From Planctomycetota bacterium (lineage in GTDB: Bacteria > Planctomycetota > Phycisphaerae > UBA1845 > UTPLA1), in contig JACRIM010000042.1 of the NCBI GenBank assembly GCA_016235815.1, positions 41,243 through 105,242 of the forward strand: 64,000 nt of DNA, written 5' to 3'. Every line of letters starts with the position of its first letter. Positions within the stretch are counted from its first letter, which is position 1. Under the pieces are notes generated by a model that did no database searches, was not told the DNA's origin, and saw nothing but the letters and a program-made list of their open reading frames with translations. This document shows, in pieces, positions 1-9,581 of this stretch. The position numbers and the translations under genes were made by a program.

Positions 1-1200
1 ACGCGATGCGGCCGTGTGCTTGGTACCGGTGCAAACGACCTCAACGCCAGCGCCGTTCTCGGCCCCGGCTGGCACTGGTCGTGGCCGTATCCAATCGACC
101 AATGGGTCAAGGTCTCGACCAGCGAGCGCGAAATTCCCGTGCAATTCATGTTTGAATTGAGCGACGATGAAAAGGCGTCCGGCTCCCTTGCGCCCAAATA
201 CGGCACACTCGCCCCTGTCCGTGACGACTATCTCATTACCGGCGACGTGAACATTCTGCACGCAGCCCTTGTCGTGAAATATCGCATCACCGATCCGGTC
301 GCTTACCTGGCGAATGTCTATCCCATGTTTAGCGCCGCGGCCTCGGGTCGCGCGAAACAATATCACAGTTACCCTGAATACACCGTCCTCACCAGCATCG
401 TGCGCGATGCAGTCATCGACACCGCCGCGCGACGCAATGATCTGGAGATCCGCGGCGCGAAGCAGAGTGAGTTCCTCGCTGCCGTCGCCGATTGCGTCAA
501 TGCGAAACTCAAGAGGCTTGCTTCGTCCGGCGCGCCGCTTGGCATCACCATCGACCCGGCCACCGGCATCCTCGCCCCCAAAACGAACAACGTCGAAGGC
601 ATCATGCCGCCGCGCCAGGTACAGGACGCATTCGAAGGCGTGGACAAAGCCCTCTCCACCCGCGTCATCACCGTCACAAAGGCCAGCTCGGACGCACATG
701 GGCTTTACCTGCAAACGGCCGGCCCGGATTTTGAGAAGCTCGGCGAAGCCGTGCAGTCTGAGTTTGACATGTTGCTCAAAGCATCGTCGTCGGCATCCGG
801 ACCGAAGCCGACCGCGGAAGACATCGAAAAGCAGCGGAAAGTGGTCGAGGAACTTCTGCTCCAGGCGACGGGAGACGTGCGCAACATTATCAAGACCGCT
901 CAAATCAAGCGGGATCAGACCGTCAAAGAGGCCGCAGGCGACTACGATCAATACAAGGCCGTCCTCCCCGAATATAAGAAAAACCCCGAGGTCTTCTTCT
1001 CGCAGATACTTTCAGAAACATTCTCCGCCGCGCTCGGTAACAGAGAGATTGGCAAGACCTTTGTCCCCGATACCGGCAGGGCATACTGGCTACAAATCCC
1101 CCGCGCCCCCGTCGAGGCGACGGAGCGCAGCAGGATGAACGAACCAACCCCCGGCATCATCCAAGACCCCAACGCCCCAACGATGCGTAAAGTGAACTAA
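1..1200 (+). CDS. HflK-like SPFH/band 7 protein, 5' end cut by the window edge
   Basis: The reading frame is open from base 1, so the N-terminal membrane anchor lies outside the window; the GTG at 16 is probably an internal codon. The visible part begins with a GPGWHWSWPYPID stretch, which matches the entry to the SPFH domain of HflK proteins. About 170 residues of band 7 fold follow (the YRITDP motif is near residue 90), then a long helical segment around residues 230-330 and a Pro-rich tail. HflK proteins form oligomeric rings with HflC around FtsH in the inner membrane; that role is inferred here from family membership. An hflC-like or second SPFH gene may lie upstream. The ABC ATPase gene begins 10 bases after the stop, so the genes are probably cotranscribed. 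Confidence 0.75.
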   Translation, partial: TRCGRVLGTGANDLNASAVLGPGWHWSWPYPIDQWVKVSTSEREIPVQFMFELSDDEKASGSLAPKYGTLAPVRDDYLITGDVNILHAALVVKYRITDPVAYLANVYPMFSAAASGRAKQYHSYPEYTVLTSIVRDAVIDTAARRNDLEIRGAKQSEFLAAVADCVNAKLKRLASSGAPLGITIDPATGILAPKTNNVEGIMPPRQVQDAFEGVDKALSTRVITVTKASSDAHGLYLQTAGPDFEKLGEAVQSEFDMLLKASSSASGPKPTAEDIEKQRKVVEELLLQATGDVRNIIKTAQIKRDQTVKEAAGDYDQYKAVLPEYKKNPEVFFSQILSETFSAALGNREIGKTFVPDTGRAYWLQIPRAPVEATERSRMNEPTPGIIQDPNAPTMRKVN

Positions 1201-1210
1201 GCGGATTCGC

Positions 1211-2398
1211 ATGGCATCCACAGCCGACTACTCCGTCCTTCAGTGCATTGCCCTCACCAAGGTCTTCAAGGACTTCTGGGGGCGCGCCAAGGTCCTTGCG
1301 GTTGATAAGCTTGATCTGGAAGTGCACCCCGGTGAAATTTTCGGCCTGCTTGGTCCCAACGGCTCCGGCAAATCCACCACAATCAAAATTCTGCTCGGCC
1401 TGCTTTACCCCACTTCGGGCAGTGCACGCGTCTTCGGCCGCTCCCCCTCGGACACCGCCGTAAAGGCGCGCATCGGCTTCATGCCCGAGGAGTCGTACCT
1501 CTATCGTTTTCTCAATGCCCGCGAGACACTCGACTATTACGGCCGACTCTTCAAGCTCGACCGTCACGAACGCCGCCGCCGCACCGAACAACTGATTGAA
1601 ATGGTCGGCCTGAAGCGCGCGGCCCATCGGCAAGTGGGCACGTATTCGAAGGGCATGGCCCGACGTATCGGCCTCGCGCAGGCTCTGATCAACGACCCAG
1701 ATCTGCTCATCCTGGATGAGCCGACCACCGGCCTCGACCCCGTGGGCACGCGACAGATCAAAGACGTCATCGATACGCTTGGCAGCCGCGGCAAGACGGT
1801 TGTCCTTTGCAGCCACCTTCTCGGCGATGTCGAAGATGTTTGCGACCGCGTTGCGATCATGTACGGAGGCAAGCGACAGGCCATCGGCTCCGTCGAAGAA
1901 CTGCTCCAACGGCGCGACGTGACGCAGATCACCACACGCGAACTCGACAGCAAGACGATCAATGCCGTAAAAGAACTCGTGGCCAAGTCCGGCGGCGAAG
2001 TGTTGGCCGTTGAACACCCCACGGATCGACTCGAATCGCTCTTTCTCCGCGTTGTCGGCGCGGCACAGCGAGAGAAGATCGAAACCAGCGGCGCGGAATC
2101 CACCGTCGGCGTATCCAGCTTTCTCGCGGGGAGAACCGGACCGGAATCAGGAATCACGCTGGTCGAATCCCTGGTGCAGGCCGGCAAGGAACCTGCAAAC
2201 GCCGCTCCGGCACCCGCCCCGACGACGTCACCGGTCGAGCCGTCAGTTCGCAAAGACGTTCTCACATCGCTCACCGGCACTTCGGCACCATCGAAACCCG
2301 CTGAGCCAGTCGGCCCCGTCGAAGTGAAATTGCCCGAGCCGGATCGAAACGTACTCAATCGCCTGCTCAAACCCCGCGACGATGAACCGTCGAGTTGA
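1211..2398 (+). CDS. ABC transporter ATP-binding protein with long Pro-rich tail
   Basis: This is the cytosolic ATPase of an ABC-2 type exporter. It shows Walker [10 protein letters not shown] near residue 48, the signature [10 protein letters not shown] near 143, Walker [14 protein letters not shown] near 160, and an H-loop [11 protein letters not shown]. The nucleotide-binding domain takes about 240 residues. The remaining 150 residues hold a small C-terminal domain and an Ala/Pro/Thr-rich linker (around 315-350), longer than in most members of the family. The permease gene follows after 21 bases. The order HflK-like, ATPase, permease, unknown membrane protein points to one membrane complex or operon. 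The substrate cannot be read from the sequence. ATG 1211 has no clear Shine-Dalgarno site. Confidence 0.9.
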   Translation: MASTADYSVLQCIALTKVFKDFWGRAKVLAVDKLDLEVHPGEIFGLLGPNGSGKSTTIKILLGLLYPTSGSARVFGRSPSDTAVKARIGFMPEESYLYRFLNARETLDYYGRLFKLDRHERRRRTEQLIEMVGLKRAAHRQVGTYSKGMARRIGLAQALINDPDLLILDEPTTGLDPVGTRQIKDVIDTLGSRGKTVVLCSHLLGDVEDVCDRVAIMYGGKRQAIGSVEELLQRRDVTQITTRELDSKTINAVKELVAKSGGEVLAVEHPTDRLESLFLRVVGAAQREKIETSGAESTVGVSSFLAGRTGPESGITLVESLVQAGKEPANAAPAPAPTTSPVEPSVRKDVLTSLTGTSAPSKPAEPVGPVEVKLPEPDRNVLNRLLKPRDDEPSS

Positions 2399-2419
2399 TC
2401 GTAGGAACACAGGCATCGC

Positions 2420-4162
2420 ATGACCTACGACGAGAATCGATTCTTCTTCATCATGCTCGGCTTCGGCCTGTTCATGGGCCTGGTCACGCTGATTTACGTG
2501 ATCAAGCAGGCGTTCGGCCGCACCGGCGGCGAAGTCGGCGGCTGGGAAATCCGTGGCGCACCGGCCCGCATCTTCGCGATTGCACGAACGACGCTGGCCG
2601 AGGGCATGCGTGCGAAGGTCGGCGCCGGGTTCGTCGGCATCATCCTGGTTGCCATTCCCATCTTCTACTTCACGGCCGAGGGCGACGGCACCATCAAGGG
2701 CCGCGTGCAAATGTTTCTGAGCTATTCGATGGGATTCGCCTCGTTCGTGATCGGCGTGCTCACGGTGCTGTTCAGTTGTCGCTCTCTTTCCGTGGAGATT
2801 GCGTCGAAGCAGATCTTCGGCATTGCCTCCAAGCCCGTTCCACGCTGGCAGATCGTCGCGGGCAAGTGGATGGGTGTGATGTCCCTTAACGTCGCGCTGC
2901 TCACCATTGCCACCGTCGCCGCCTATGCAGGCACGCAGGGCATCATTCGGCAATTCAAGAGCAATCTCGCTCACGAGCTTGAAACCTATGGCGGCCTCAC
3001 GCCCGAGCAATCCGCGAAGACGGTCGCCGCGCTGGAAGACGTTCGCGGAATTGGTCGGCAGGGAATCCAAAGCCCGGTGATCGACGCGTTTGCCAAAGCG
3101 CTCGGCCGCACCGAAGAGCAAGTCACCGAACTTCTCCTGCGCCTTCCTGAAGGCACACGAATGAACCTGCGCCGCTTCGATGAACTGCGCCGGCATGTCA
3201 TTGCGTGTCGGGCCGCCGTGAAGGCCGAGATTCCAGACCTGACGCAGGAGGTGCGGGCGCAATATGAGAAGCTGCGGCAATCCGGCGACATCCCCGAAGG
3301 CTGGACCGAGTCGAAACTTTTGCAAAACCTGAGGGCCGCCGCGCTCGGCCGCTTCTGCACCATTCCGCCCGGCCCTCAAAACGCGCGCCAGTGGACCTTC
3401 AAAGGACCCAAGCCCATTAAGGGCAAAGACGTAATCATGAGCATCCGCTTCAAGCTCGATGCGCCGGGCTATGTCCCGCCGCAGGAAGTGCGCGGCGAGC
3501 AACTCCCTGAAAACACACTCCTTTGTTTCTGGGGATTCGGCGACCCGACCAAACCCAACTACGCCGAGACGGCCGAGCCATATCCGATCAACCAGTTCTT
3601 TGAGTTAGAAATGCCTTCCGAATGCGTCGGCGACGACGGCTCGATCCTCATCAGCTTCGCCAATGCGGATCCACGCCGACAATCCGTCAGTATGGACCTC
3701 GCAAACAAGGGACTCGAAGTCCTCTACCACACCGGCAGCTTTGAAGAAGGTGTCCTCCAGACGGCGATCTCGACGCTAATACCGGTGGCCTGTCTGGCAT
3801 CGTTCGGCGTTTGCGCGTCGACATTCCTGACATTCCCCGTCGGCACACTCGTTGTCATGACGCTCTTTATCATCAGCAGCTCCATGGGATTTGTCGCCGA
3901 TGCGCTCGCCGCAACAAAGGAATATGCGGGGGCTAACATGACGCTTGAATGGGAATTGCGCAAGATGACCGTCGACACGATCGGCTGGGCCCTGGCCATT
4001 GGCGACCTTGACCCTGTGTCTCAACTGATCGAAGGCCGTGCCGTCGGCTGGGCGGCCATCATGACGAATACGCTCATCTTTGTTTTGCTGAAAGGCGCCG
4101 TTGTGTTTGGACTGGCCGTGCTGATTATTCGTCGGCGCGAAATGGCCGCTGTGATCGTGTGA
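2420..4162 (+). CDS. ABC-2 type permease with large extracytoplasmic domain
   Basis: A membrane protein of 580 residues. Hydrophobic segments are visible near residues 9-28, 75-95, 115-130 and 155-175. A polar region of about 250 residues (roughly 185-430) follows, which should lie outside the cytoplasm. It is followed by several C-terminal membrane segments (about 440-490 and 545-575), and the chain ends in RRREMAAVIV. This matches ABC-2 permeases of the kind that pair with NatA/NosF-like ATPases, but the inserted domain is large. It probably works with the ATPase encoded just upstream. The next gene starts 3 bases after its stop, so translation is probably coupled. The transported molecule is unknown. 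Confidence 0.75.
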   Translation: MTYDENRFFFIMLGFGLFMGLVTLIYVIKQAFGRTGGEVGGWEIRGAPARIFAIARTTLAEGMRAKVGAGFVGIILVAIPIFYFTAEGDGTIKGRVQMFLSYSMGFASFVIGVLTVLFSCRSLSVEIASKQIFGIASKPVPRWQIVAGKWMGVMSLNVALLTIATVAAYAGTQGIIRQFKSNLAHELETYGGLTPEQSAKTVAALEDVRGIGRQGIQSPVIDAFAKALGRTEEQVTELLLRLPEGTRMNLRRFDELRRHVIACRAAVKAEIPDLTQEVRAQYEKLRQSGDIPEGWTESKLLQNLRAAALGRFCTIPPGPQNARQWTFKGPKPIKGKDVIMSIRFKLDAPGYVPPQEVRGEQLPENTLLCFWGFGDPTKPNYAETAEPYPINQFFELEMPSECVGDDGSILISFANADPRRQSVSMDLANKGLEVLYHTGSFEEGVLQTAISTLIPVACLASFGVCASTFLTFPVGTLVVMTLFIISSSMGFVADALAATKEYAGANMTLEWELRKMTVDTIGWALAIGDLDPVSQLIEGRAVGWAAIMTNTLIFVLLKGAVVFGLAVLIIRRREMAAVIV

Positions 4163-4165
4163 GAA

Positions 4166-5995
4166 ATGAGTAGGCAGGCAATGCGACCATCCACTCGAAA
4201 ATGGCTACTCACGCTCACGGCGCTCGCGCTGGCATTTGCGGCGTCGCTGCGCGTCGGCCCGATGAACGAACTGCGCGAGGCCCACCAGCTCATCCTGCCG
4301 CCGCTACCCAAGAAGGTGTCCTCCTCCGCCCTGCTCACACCCATGCTCGCGCTCGGCCGTGCCCCGCTCGTGGACTATCTCTGGCTCCGCGCCACAAAGC
4401 TCAAGGATGAAGGGCGTTTTTTTGATGCCTATCAGCTCGCTCAGTGGATCTGCGAGATGCAGCCCAAGTTCCCCAGCGTCTGGGCCTTCCAGGGCTGGAA
4501 CATGGCATACAACATTTCGGTCACGCACCAATCCGCCGAGGAACGGTGGCGGTGGGTCCGGAATGGTTACGAACTTATCCGCGACAAAGGCATTCCGCTC
4601 AACCCGAACAACACACAACTTTACCGCGAGCTTGCATGGATTCTTTTCCATAAAGTGGGCGACCTGCTCGACGAATGGCAAGGCTATTACAAGCTGCAGT
4701 TCGCTCTGCAAATGGAAGATGTTCTCGGCCCGCCACCGGAAGGGTACGAGCGCGCCGGTCGACTTGCCGGAGATTACTACCGTTCCTATGACTACAAGCC
4801 CCTGGCCGATGCTCCGCTGAAGTTCGAGGACCTGCTCAACAACGCCGATATCGCGGCGTTCGCGTCGAAAATGGATGCGTTCGGATTTGACGTCCGCCAA
4901 ACCGGTGTTTATCTCGGCATGATCGCCGCGTGGAAGGACAACACGCTCGAAGTGCGCAACGTACCGGAGGGACGAAAAGCGGATCAGCTTGTCGCGCTCA
5001 AGTCCGCCCTGACCGACCCGGCTTCGCAAAAGGCCCGCCGCTCGCTTGAGATCTTCTGGCGCGCCTGGCGGGTTCGCAACGAGCTGAAACTCGACCCCGC
5101 CAAAGTCATCGAGATCAATAACACCCTCGGCCTCATTCTCGATTATCGCCTGCCTGAGTCGCACGCGCTGTATTGGTCCATCCTCGGCGTCGAGAAAGGG
5201 CGCGGCACACGCCTCAACTATGACATTCACAAGCTGAACACCCGCCGGCTGGAGTTCTTCTGCCTGCAAAAGATGTTCCAGCGCGGTCGGATCGCCATGA
5301 GCCGGGATTCCAAATCGGGCGAGCCGCCGCTCATGCAGCCTGACGTTCGCGTCGCGAAGGTGCTGTTCGATGCATTCGTGCGCGACTCCGAGCAATTCGA
5401 GAAGGAAAAACATGAAGGCCCCATTTCGCAAAACTTCATCACTGGTTTCGTCGGCTTTACACGAACCGCCATTCTGCGCTATCACGAGCTGGGGATGAAC
5501 AAAGAGGCCCAGGAGTTCTTCGACTACCTGAAGAAGTATTATCCCGACCCGATGTACGAGCGCGGGATTTCCGGGTTCCTCGAACTTCAGTTCCGTGAAG
5601 ACAAGAAGATCTACGACTACCGAACGTCACTGGCCCGCATCGAAGCCATGATCTACCGCGGTCTCGTCCACTATGCCTATGATGAAGATGAGGACGCCAT
5701 TCGCTTTATTAAGCGAGCGAAGGACCTGTTCGACAATTACCAGCGAACCGTTGCCTCGCCGCGGCTGAAGTTTACCTTCACCTTCGCCCAGACCATTGAA
5801 CAGGTTGCCCACGAGCGAGCCGGCCAACTCAGTCGCCCTTCCTATGAGACCATCTGTCGTAAGCTCAAAATCCAGCCACTTCCCGAAGGCGCGACCATTC
5901 CGATCAACCTGCCGACGTCGTTGCCTGCGGAGTCCCCCGAAGAAAAGGCGGCTCGCGAAAAGCTCAATGCCGAGCTTGACCAGTCGCGGCCATGA
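4166..5995 (+). CDS. Uncharacterised membrane-anchored helical-repeat protein, last gene of the ABC operon
   Basis: A protein of 609 residues with one N-terminal hydrophobic segment (about residues 12-30), probably an uncleaved anchor or signal peptide. The rest is mostly helical, with Tyr/Trp-rich segments such as DAYQLAQWICEMQP (near 90) and LYRELAWILFHKVGD (near 150) that resemble degenerate TPR units. A Pro-rich segment lies near the C-terminus. I do not recognise a named family. The 3-base gap after the permease gene, and the shared direction with the ATPase and HflK-like genes, suggest that it serves the same transporter at the membrane, perhaps as a scaffold. That is inference. Confidence 0.65.
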   Translation: MSRQAMRPSTRKWLLTLTALALAFAASLRVGPMNELREAHQLILPPLPKKVSSSALLTPMLALGRAPLVDYLWLRATKLKDEGRFFDAYQLAQWICEMQPKFPSVWAFQGWNMAYNISVTHQSAEERWRWVRNGYELIRDKGIPLNPNNTQLYRELAWILFHKVGDLLDEWQGYYKLQFALQMEDVLGPPPEGYERAGRLAGDYYRSYDYKPLADAPLKFEDLLNNADIAAFASKMDAFGFDVRQTGVYLGMIAAWKDNTLEVRNVPEGRKADQLVALKSALTDPASQKARRSLEIFWRAWRVRNELKLDPAKVIEINNTLGLILDYRLPESHALYWSILGVEKGRGTRLNYDIHKLNTRRLEFFCLQKMFQRGRIAMSRDSKSGEPPLMQPDVRVAKVLFDAFVRDSEQFEKEKHEGPISQNFITGFVGFTRTAILRYHELGMNKEAQEFFDYLKKYYPDPMYERGISGFLELQFREDKKIYDYRTSLARIEAMIYRGLVHYAYDEDEDAIRFIKRAKDLFDNYQRTVASPRLKFTFTFAQTIEQVAHERAGQLSRPSYETICRKLKIQPLPEGATIPINLPTSLPAESPEEKAAREKLNAELDQSRP

Positions 5996-6000
5996 CGTGC

Positions 6001-8097
6001 TTATGACGGGGCGACAGCGTCATCATGCTCCTCCGCCAAGACCAAGAGCCGCTGCGACGCCGCAAGCGGCGCATCCAGACTTGGCGGGCATTGCACTTCA
6101 CCCGTGGGCTGCTCAATCGCAATTACTTGTGCGTGATATCGACGCCGAAAATCGGCCTGCCGCAGGGACTGCCCCACCGCATCGATTGGCACCATGATCC
6201 TTTCAAACCGATTCTTGCGGCCATCGCCCGCGCCCAACACCAGTTCCTGAATTTCCGCTTCCTGCTGCATTGCCGCGAGGCCGGCGTGCTCTGATAGCAT
6301 CTGGCGTTGCCGTTCGGCGACATGCTGTTGGATGCGTTTGTAGACACGCTCGCGCGCGATCATGCCCAACCAGCGTCCATCCTCCCGGCGAACGACCGGC
6401 AAAACATTGTGCTGGCTTCGGCGGAATTGATCCATCGCCCGGTACATGTCCACGTCCGGATGCAGCGTCAGCAGCCGCTCCGTCATGATGTCGGAGGCGA
6501 TCACCACTTCCGCGAGGCCCGGTTCTTCCATGATTTTCCGGATGTCACTCGTCGACACGACGCCGAGCAATCTCTGCCCCTCCGCAACAGCGAACACCGG
6601 CCGCGTTCCCGGCTGAATGCGAGGGATGATCTCGCGCAGCGGTGTGTTGCGCTCTACCGTTTCCGTCCACGTCGGTTCCATGAATTCCGCGACGCGCCAG
6701 GACTCCAGCATGTGCACGATGGCGTCGCCTGCATGGGCCGGAGACTGCGCCATGCTGGGCAACTGTTCTCGATTGAGGCCCCAACGGCGGCCGATCACAT
6801 AGGAGCTGACGCACACCAGCATCAACGGAACGATCAAGCCGTAGCTGCCCGTCATTTCCGTGACCATGACGATCGCGGCAAGCGGTGTCCGCATCACGGC
6901 CGCAAGGACGCCGCCCATTCCGACGGGAATCAGGGCGGCTCGAAGCACGCTGTCACTCGGAAATAATCCCGGCATGGCCGCGTGAAGCAGCGCCCACCAT
7001 CCAGCGCCCACAACGCCGCCGAGAAACACGGCCGGGCCAAGCGCCCCACCCGATCCGCCGCTTCCCACTGTGAACGCCGTCGCAACGCACTTCGCCAGGA
7101 TCACTGCTGCGAACAGCCACACCCACCACCAGTCATTAATCGGCGGGCTTCCAAATCCGTTCAAGGCGTTCTTGATGAAGATGTATCGGCCGTCCAGCAC
7201 TTGCGGGATTGCACAAGCAATTGCGCCGGTCACCAGCCCGCCGATGCACGGCCCCAACCAGCGAGGCAGGCGCGACATCGGCATCACGGTCTCTTCCACG
7301 AAACGCAGCGACATGTGAAAGAGCATGGTCACCAATCCGCATAGCACGCCCAACCCTGCATACGGGATCAACTCCTTCATGGAATGGAAACCAAGTTGAT
7401 CGGTGTTCGGAAGCAGGTACTCATGTCCGCCCAGCACGCCGCGAAGCGACATGAAAACCGAGTATGCAATCACGGATGCCACGAACGACGGCACGATCGC
7501 GCCGGACTCGAATTCCTCTTCCTGATAGAGCACGCTGGTCGCGAACATCGCCCCGCCAAGTGGGCACCGAAAGATGGCACCGACCGCCGCCGCGCACCCC
7601 GCCAAGAGCACGATTCGCCGTTCACGCGGTGTCAGCCGCAGCACACCACCGACCGACGAGCCCATCGCCGCACCCAGCGCCGCCATTGGACCTTCCGGTC
7701 CCGTCGATCCGCCAAACGAGAGCACCGCGACATTGGCCACTGAACGCACGGCGGGGCCGCGAAGGCGGAACTTACCCTGTTGATGGTGAAACGCCCGAAT
7801 GAGCAGGTCGGTTCCGTGGCCGACGCTTCGTGGCGCCAGCGTGCGCGTGAGTACGCCGGAAATCAGCCCGCCAGCCGCCGGGAAGAGAAGCACGCGCCAG
7901 TCGAACCGAAGTATCTCTGCGCTGCCCACGTGAGCGACCTGCCCGATGATGGTTGCTGTTCCCCACTCAATCGCTGCTTCAAGCGCCCAGGCCGTCCCGC
8001 CGCCCAGTACGCCGACAACGATGCCAAGAAAAAAAAGGCGACTCCACCGCGCTGCCGGCCGAGGAAGGCGTTCAAGTATTCGGCGCAGCCCGACCAT
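6001..8097 (-). CDS. ClC-family chloride channel/antiporter with CBS pair and TrkA-C-like domain
   Basis: An integral membrane protein of 698 residues. The ClC core covers about residues 15-445. It shows the GPEGP motif with the gating glutamate, as in Cl-/H+ exchangers, and a Gly-rich GSGGSGGALGP segment near residue 350. Two CBS domains follow (about 470-595: VAEFMEP..., ASDIMTE...). The C-terminus (about 630-690) resembles a TrkA-C/RCK-C regulatory domain, with FERIMVP at its start and LLVLAEEHD at its end. Substrate is presumably chloride. The gene converges on the gene ending at 5995, with only 5 bases between them. The ATG at 8097 has no Shine-Dalgarno site; TACACT lies exactly six bases before it. 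Confidence 0.9.
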   Translation of the reverse strand: MVGLRRILERLPRPAARWSRLFFLGIVVGVLGGGTAWALEAAIEWGTATIIGQVAHVGSAEILRFDWRVLLFPAAGGLISGVLTRTLAPRSVGHGTDLLIRAFHHQQGKFRLRGPAVRSVANVAVLSFGGSTGPEGPMAALGAAMGSSVGGVLRLTPRERRIVLLAGCAAAVGAIFRCPLGGAMFATSVLYQEEEFESGAIVPSFVASVIAYSVFMSLRGVLGGHEYLLPNTDQLGFHSMKELIPYAGLGVLCGLVTMLFHMSLRFVEETVMPMSRLPRWLGPCIGGLVTGAIACAIPQVLDGRYIFIKNALNGFGSPPINDWWWVWLFAAVILAKCVATAFTVGSGGSGGALGPAVFLGGVVGAGWWALLHAAMPGLFPSDSVLRAALIPVGMGGVLAAVMRTPLAAIVMVTEMTGSYGLIVPLMLVCVSSYVIGRRWGLNREQLPSMAQSPAHAGDAIVHMLESWRVAEFMEPTWTETVERNTPLREIIPRIQPGTRPVFAVAEGQRLLGVVSTSDIRKIMEEPGLAEVVIASDIMTERLLTLHPDVDMYRAMDQFRRSQHNVLPVVRREDGRWLGMIARERVYKRIQQHVAERQRQMLSEHAGLAAMQQEAEIQELVLGAGDGRKNRFERIMVPIDAVGQSLRQADFRRRYHAQVIAIEQPTGEVQCPPSLDAPLAASQRLLVLAEEHDDAVAPS

Positions 8098-8103
8098 GCG
8101 GTC

Positions 8104-8109
8104 AGTGTA
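8104..8109 (-). promoter_or_regulatory. Candidate -10 of a leaderless clc transcript
   Basis: On the minus strand the sequence reads TACACT GACCGC ATG. The hexamer ends six bases before the start codon, which would place transcription start at the A of ATG. No convincing -35 box was seen. The same spacing recurs at several other genes in this window. Confidence 0.4.
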
Positions 8110-8123
8110 TGCGAAAGTGGAGA

Positions 8124-9029
8124 CTACTCGGAATCATCGGGCGGCGGTCCATCGTCGCGCGGCGGACGATCGTCATCGGGCGGCGGTTCGCCATTGGGAC
8201 CCGGCGGCGGGCGATCACCGGGGCGACCTCCTCCTTCGCCCTGAGGACCTCGCGGGCCGCGAGGCCCGCCAAACGGGCCTTTTCCATCCATACCCGGCCC
8301 GAATCCCGGCATCGGATCGGCCATTCGACCGTTCTTAATCTGCGATATTCGTCGGCTGATAAAGTCATCCTTCTTCGAGTTCATCATCTGATGTTGCTCC
8401 TTCATCATCTGAAGTTGCAACTGCTGATCCTTGATTCGATCCTCGAACTCCTCCAGCCGGGCCTGCATGCGCTTTTCGCGAAGTTCGACCTGCTTGCGAA
8501 CCAGCGTCTCCATTTCCTGCTCAAGTGCCGTCTTCTTCGCGGAATCCTCGCGCGCTTCGCCGTATTCCTTGCTCAACTCACGCAGGCGCTCTTCGGCCTG
8601 AAACTCTTGCAACACGGTTTCAGCCAGCTCCGGGCGATGTTCCAACAGACCGCGATATTCCCGAAGAAACGGCATCAGCTTTCGGAATGCCTGATCAAAC
8701 CGCTGCGGGTTGTTCTGTCGAAGATACGACATCCGCTCATGCAAGCGCGGCAACTTCTCTTTCATGGCATCCATGGCCCAGTTGATCATCTCATCGGGGA
8801 CCTTCGGCGGGTTTTCGCCGTCTCGCCTCTCGAGGATGCGATCACGAATCTCGCGCCGTCGCTCCGGATCGCCCCCCTGTCGATCGCGGGGCCCGCGCCG
8901 GGGGCCGCCCATCGGCTCGCCCTGAGGCTGGGCAAAGCCAACTGAAGAAAACGCGAAGCAAAACAACAGGACGCATCTCAGCCCAGTGCCCATGCGTCCC
9001 CAGTTCGTCGCTCGTCGCTGCTCGTTCAT
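8124..9029 (-). CDS. Secreted coiled-coil protein with Pro/Gly/Asp-rich tail
   Basis: A signal peptide covers about residues 1-34 (hydrophobic core VLLFCFAFSSVGFAQ). Residues 75-235 are a long Glu/Arg/Gln-rich helical region with Met-rich stretches (MMKEQHQMMN). The last 65 residues are disordered and rich in Gly, Pro and Asp. No family is recognised. The size and helical content recall Spy/CpxP-like periplasmic proteins, but no LTxxQ motif is clear, so this is only a guess. It is the third gene of an operon that starts with an ECF sigma factor and a membrane anti-sigma-like protein, so it may be an accessory sensor or a target of that system. AAGGGTG upstream of ATG 9029 could act as a ribosome binding site. 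Confidence 0.7.
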   Translation of the reverse strand: MNEQRRATNWGRMGTGLRCVLLFCFAFSSVGFAQPQGEPMGGPRRGPRDRQGGDPERRREIRDRILERRDGENPPKVPDEMINWAMDAMKEKLPRLHERMSYLRQNNPQRFDQAFRKLMPFLREYRGLLEHRPELAETVLQEFQAEERLRELSKEYGEAREDSAKKTALEQEMETLVRKQVELREKRMQARLEEFEDRIKDQQLQLQMMKEQHQMMNSKKDDFISRRISQIKNGRMADPMPGFGPGMDGKGPFGGPRGPRGPQGEGGGRPGDRPPPGPNGEPPPDDDRPPRDDGPPPDDSE

Positions 9030-9065
9030 CTCAACACCCTTTTCAATCCGGTCCCCAACACGGCC

Positions 9066-9581
9066 TCAGCCTTTTCGCCCGTTTCCATTCGTGATCGGCG
9101 CGTCCCCATACACGGCGTCCAACGCCGCGGACAAGGAGTTGCCCGACAAATCCCACGTCGAGTCCTTCGACCACTCTTCCAGGTTCGACAATCCCTCGTC
9201 AATCTGCGATGACATCGCGACAGATGAATCGGAATAGACCTCGTTCGACTCGGCGTACTCCGAAGGATTGACCACATTCTTCGGCTCAACTTTGACCGGC
9301 GTCGGCGCCTTCGCAATCGGCCGCACACCGTCTTTCACCGGAGTCCCGCGAGTCGCCAACCAACCTACGTACACGGCAGCAAGGAGGCACGCCGCCATCG
9401 CCACGCGCCCCATCGTCGACCAAATCGAAGTGGCCCGTCGCGGCGCGCTCGCCAACTCCGCGCGAATCGCCTGCTTGACCCGCGCAACGCGCTCAGCCGA
9501 CGGCCCCGGCGTGCCCACGCCGCGAAGCCATTGCTCGCCCGACTCGATTTCTTTATTCAGTTCGCGATTCTCGTCAGACAT
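9066..9581 (-). CDS. Anti-sigma factor-like single-pass membrane protein
   Basis: A 171-residue protein. The N-terminal 55 residues are polar and presumably cytosolic, with an Arg-rich helix. One membrane segment follows (about 60-78, MAACLLAAVYVGW), then about 90 polar residues outside the cytoplasm. The topology and position fit an anti-sigma factor for the ECF sigma gene just upstream. No zinc-binding HxxxCxxC anti-sigma motif is visible, so the assignment rests on context. The start was placed at ATG 9581, where TGATG overlaps the sigma stop codon and implies translational coupling; GTG 9584 is an alternative. Confidence 0.7.
   Translation of the reverse strand: MSDENRELNKEIESGEQWLRGVGTPGPSAERVARVKQAIRAELASAPRRATSIWSTMGRVAMAACLLAAVYVGWLATRGTPVKDGVRPIAKAPTPVKVEPKNVVNPSEYAESNEVYSDSSVAMSSQIDEGLSNLEEWSKDSTWDLSGNSLSAALDAVYGDAPITNGNGRKG

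Noticed and set aside
2243..3502. Long minus-strand frame opposite the ABC permease
   Set aside because: Composition is that of a shadow frame; the plus-strand permease has membrane segments and a good operon context.
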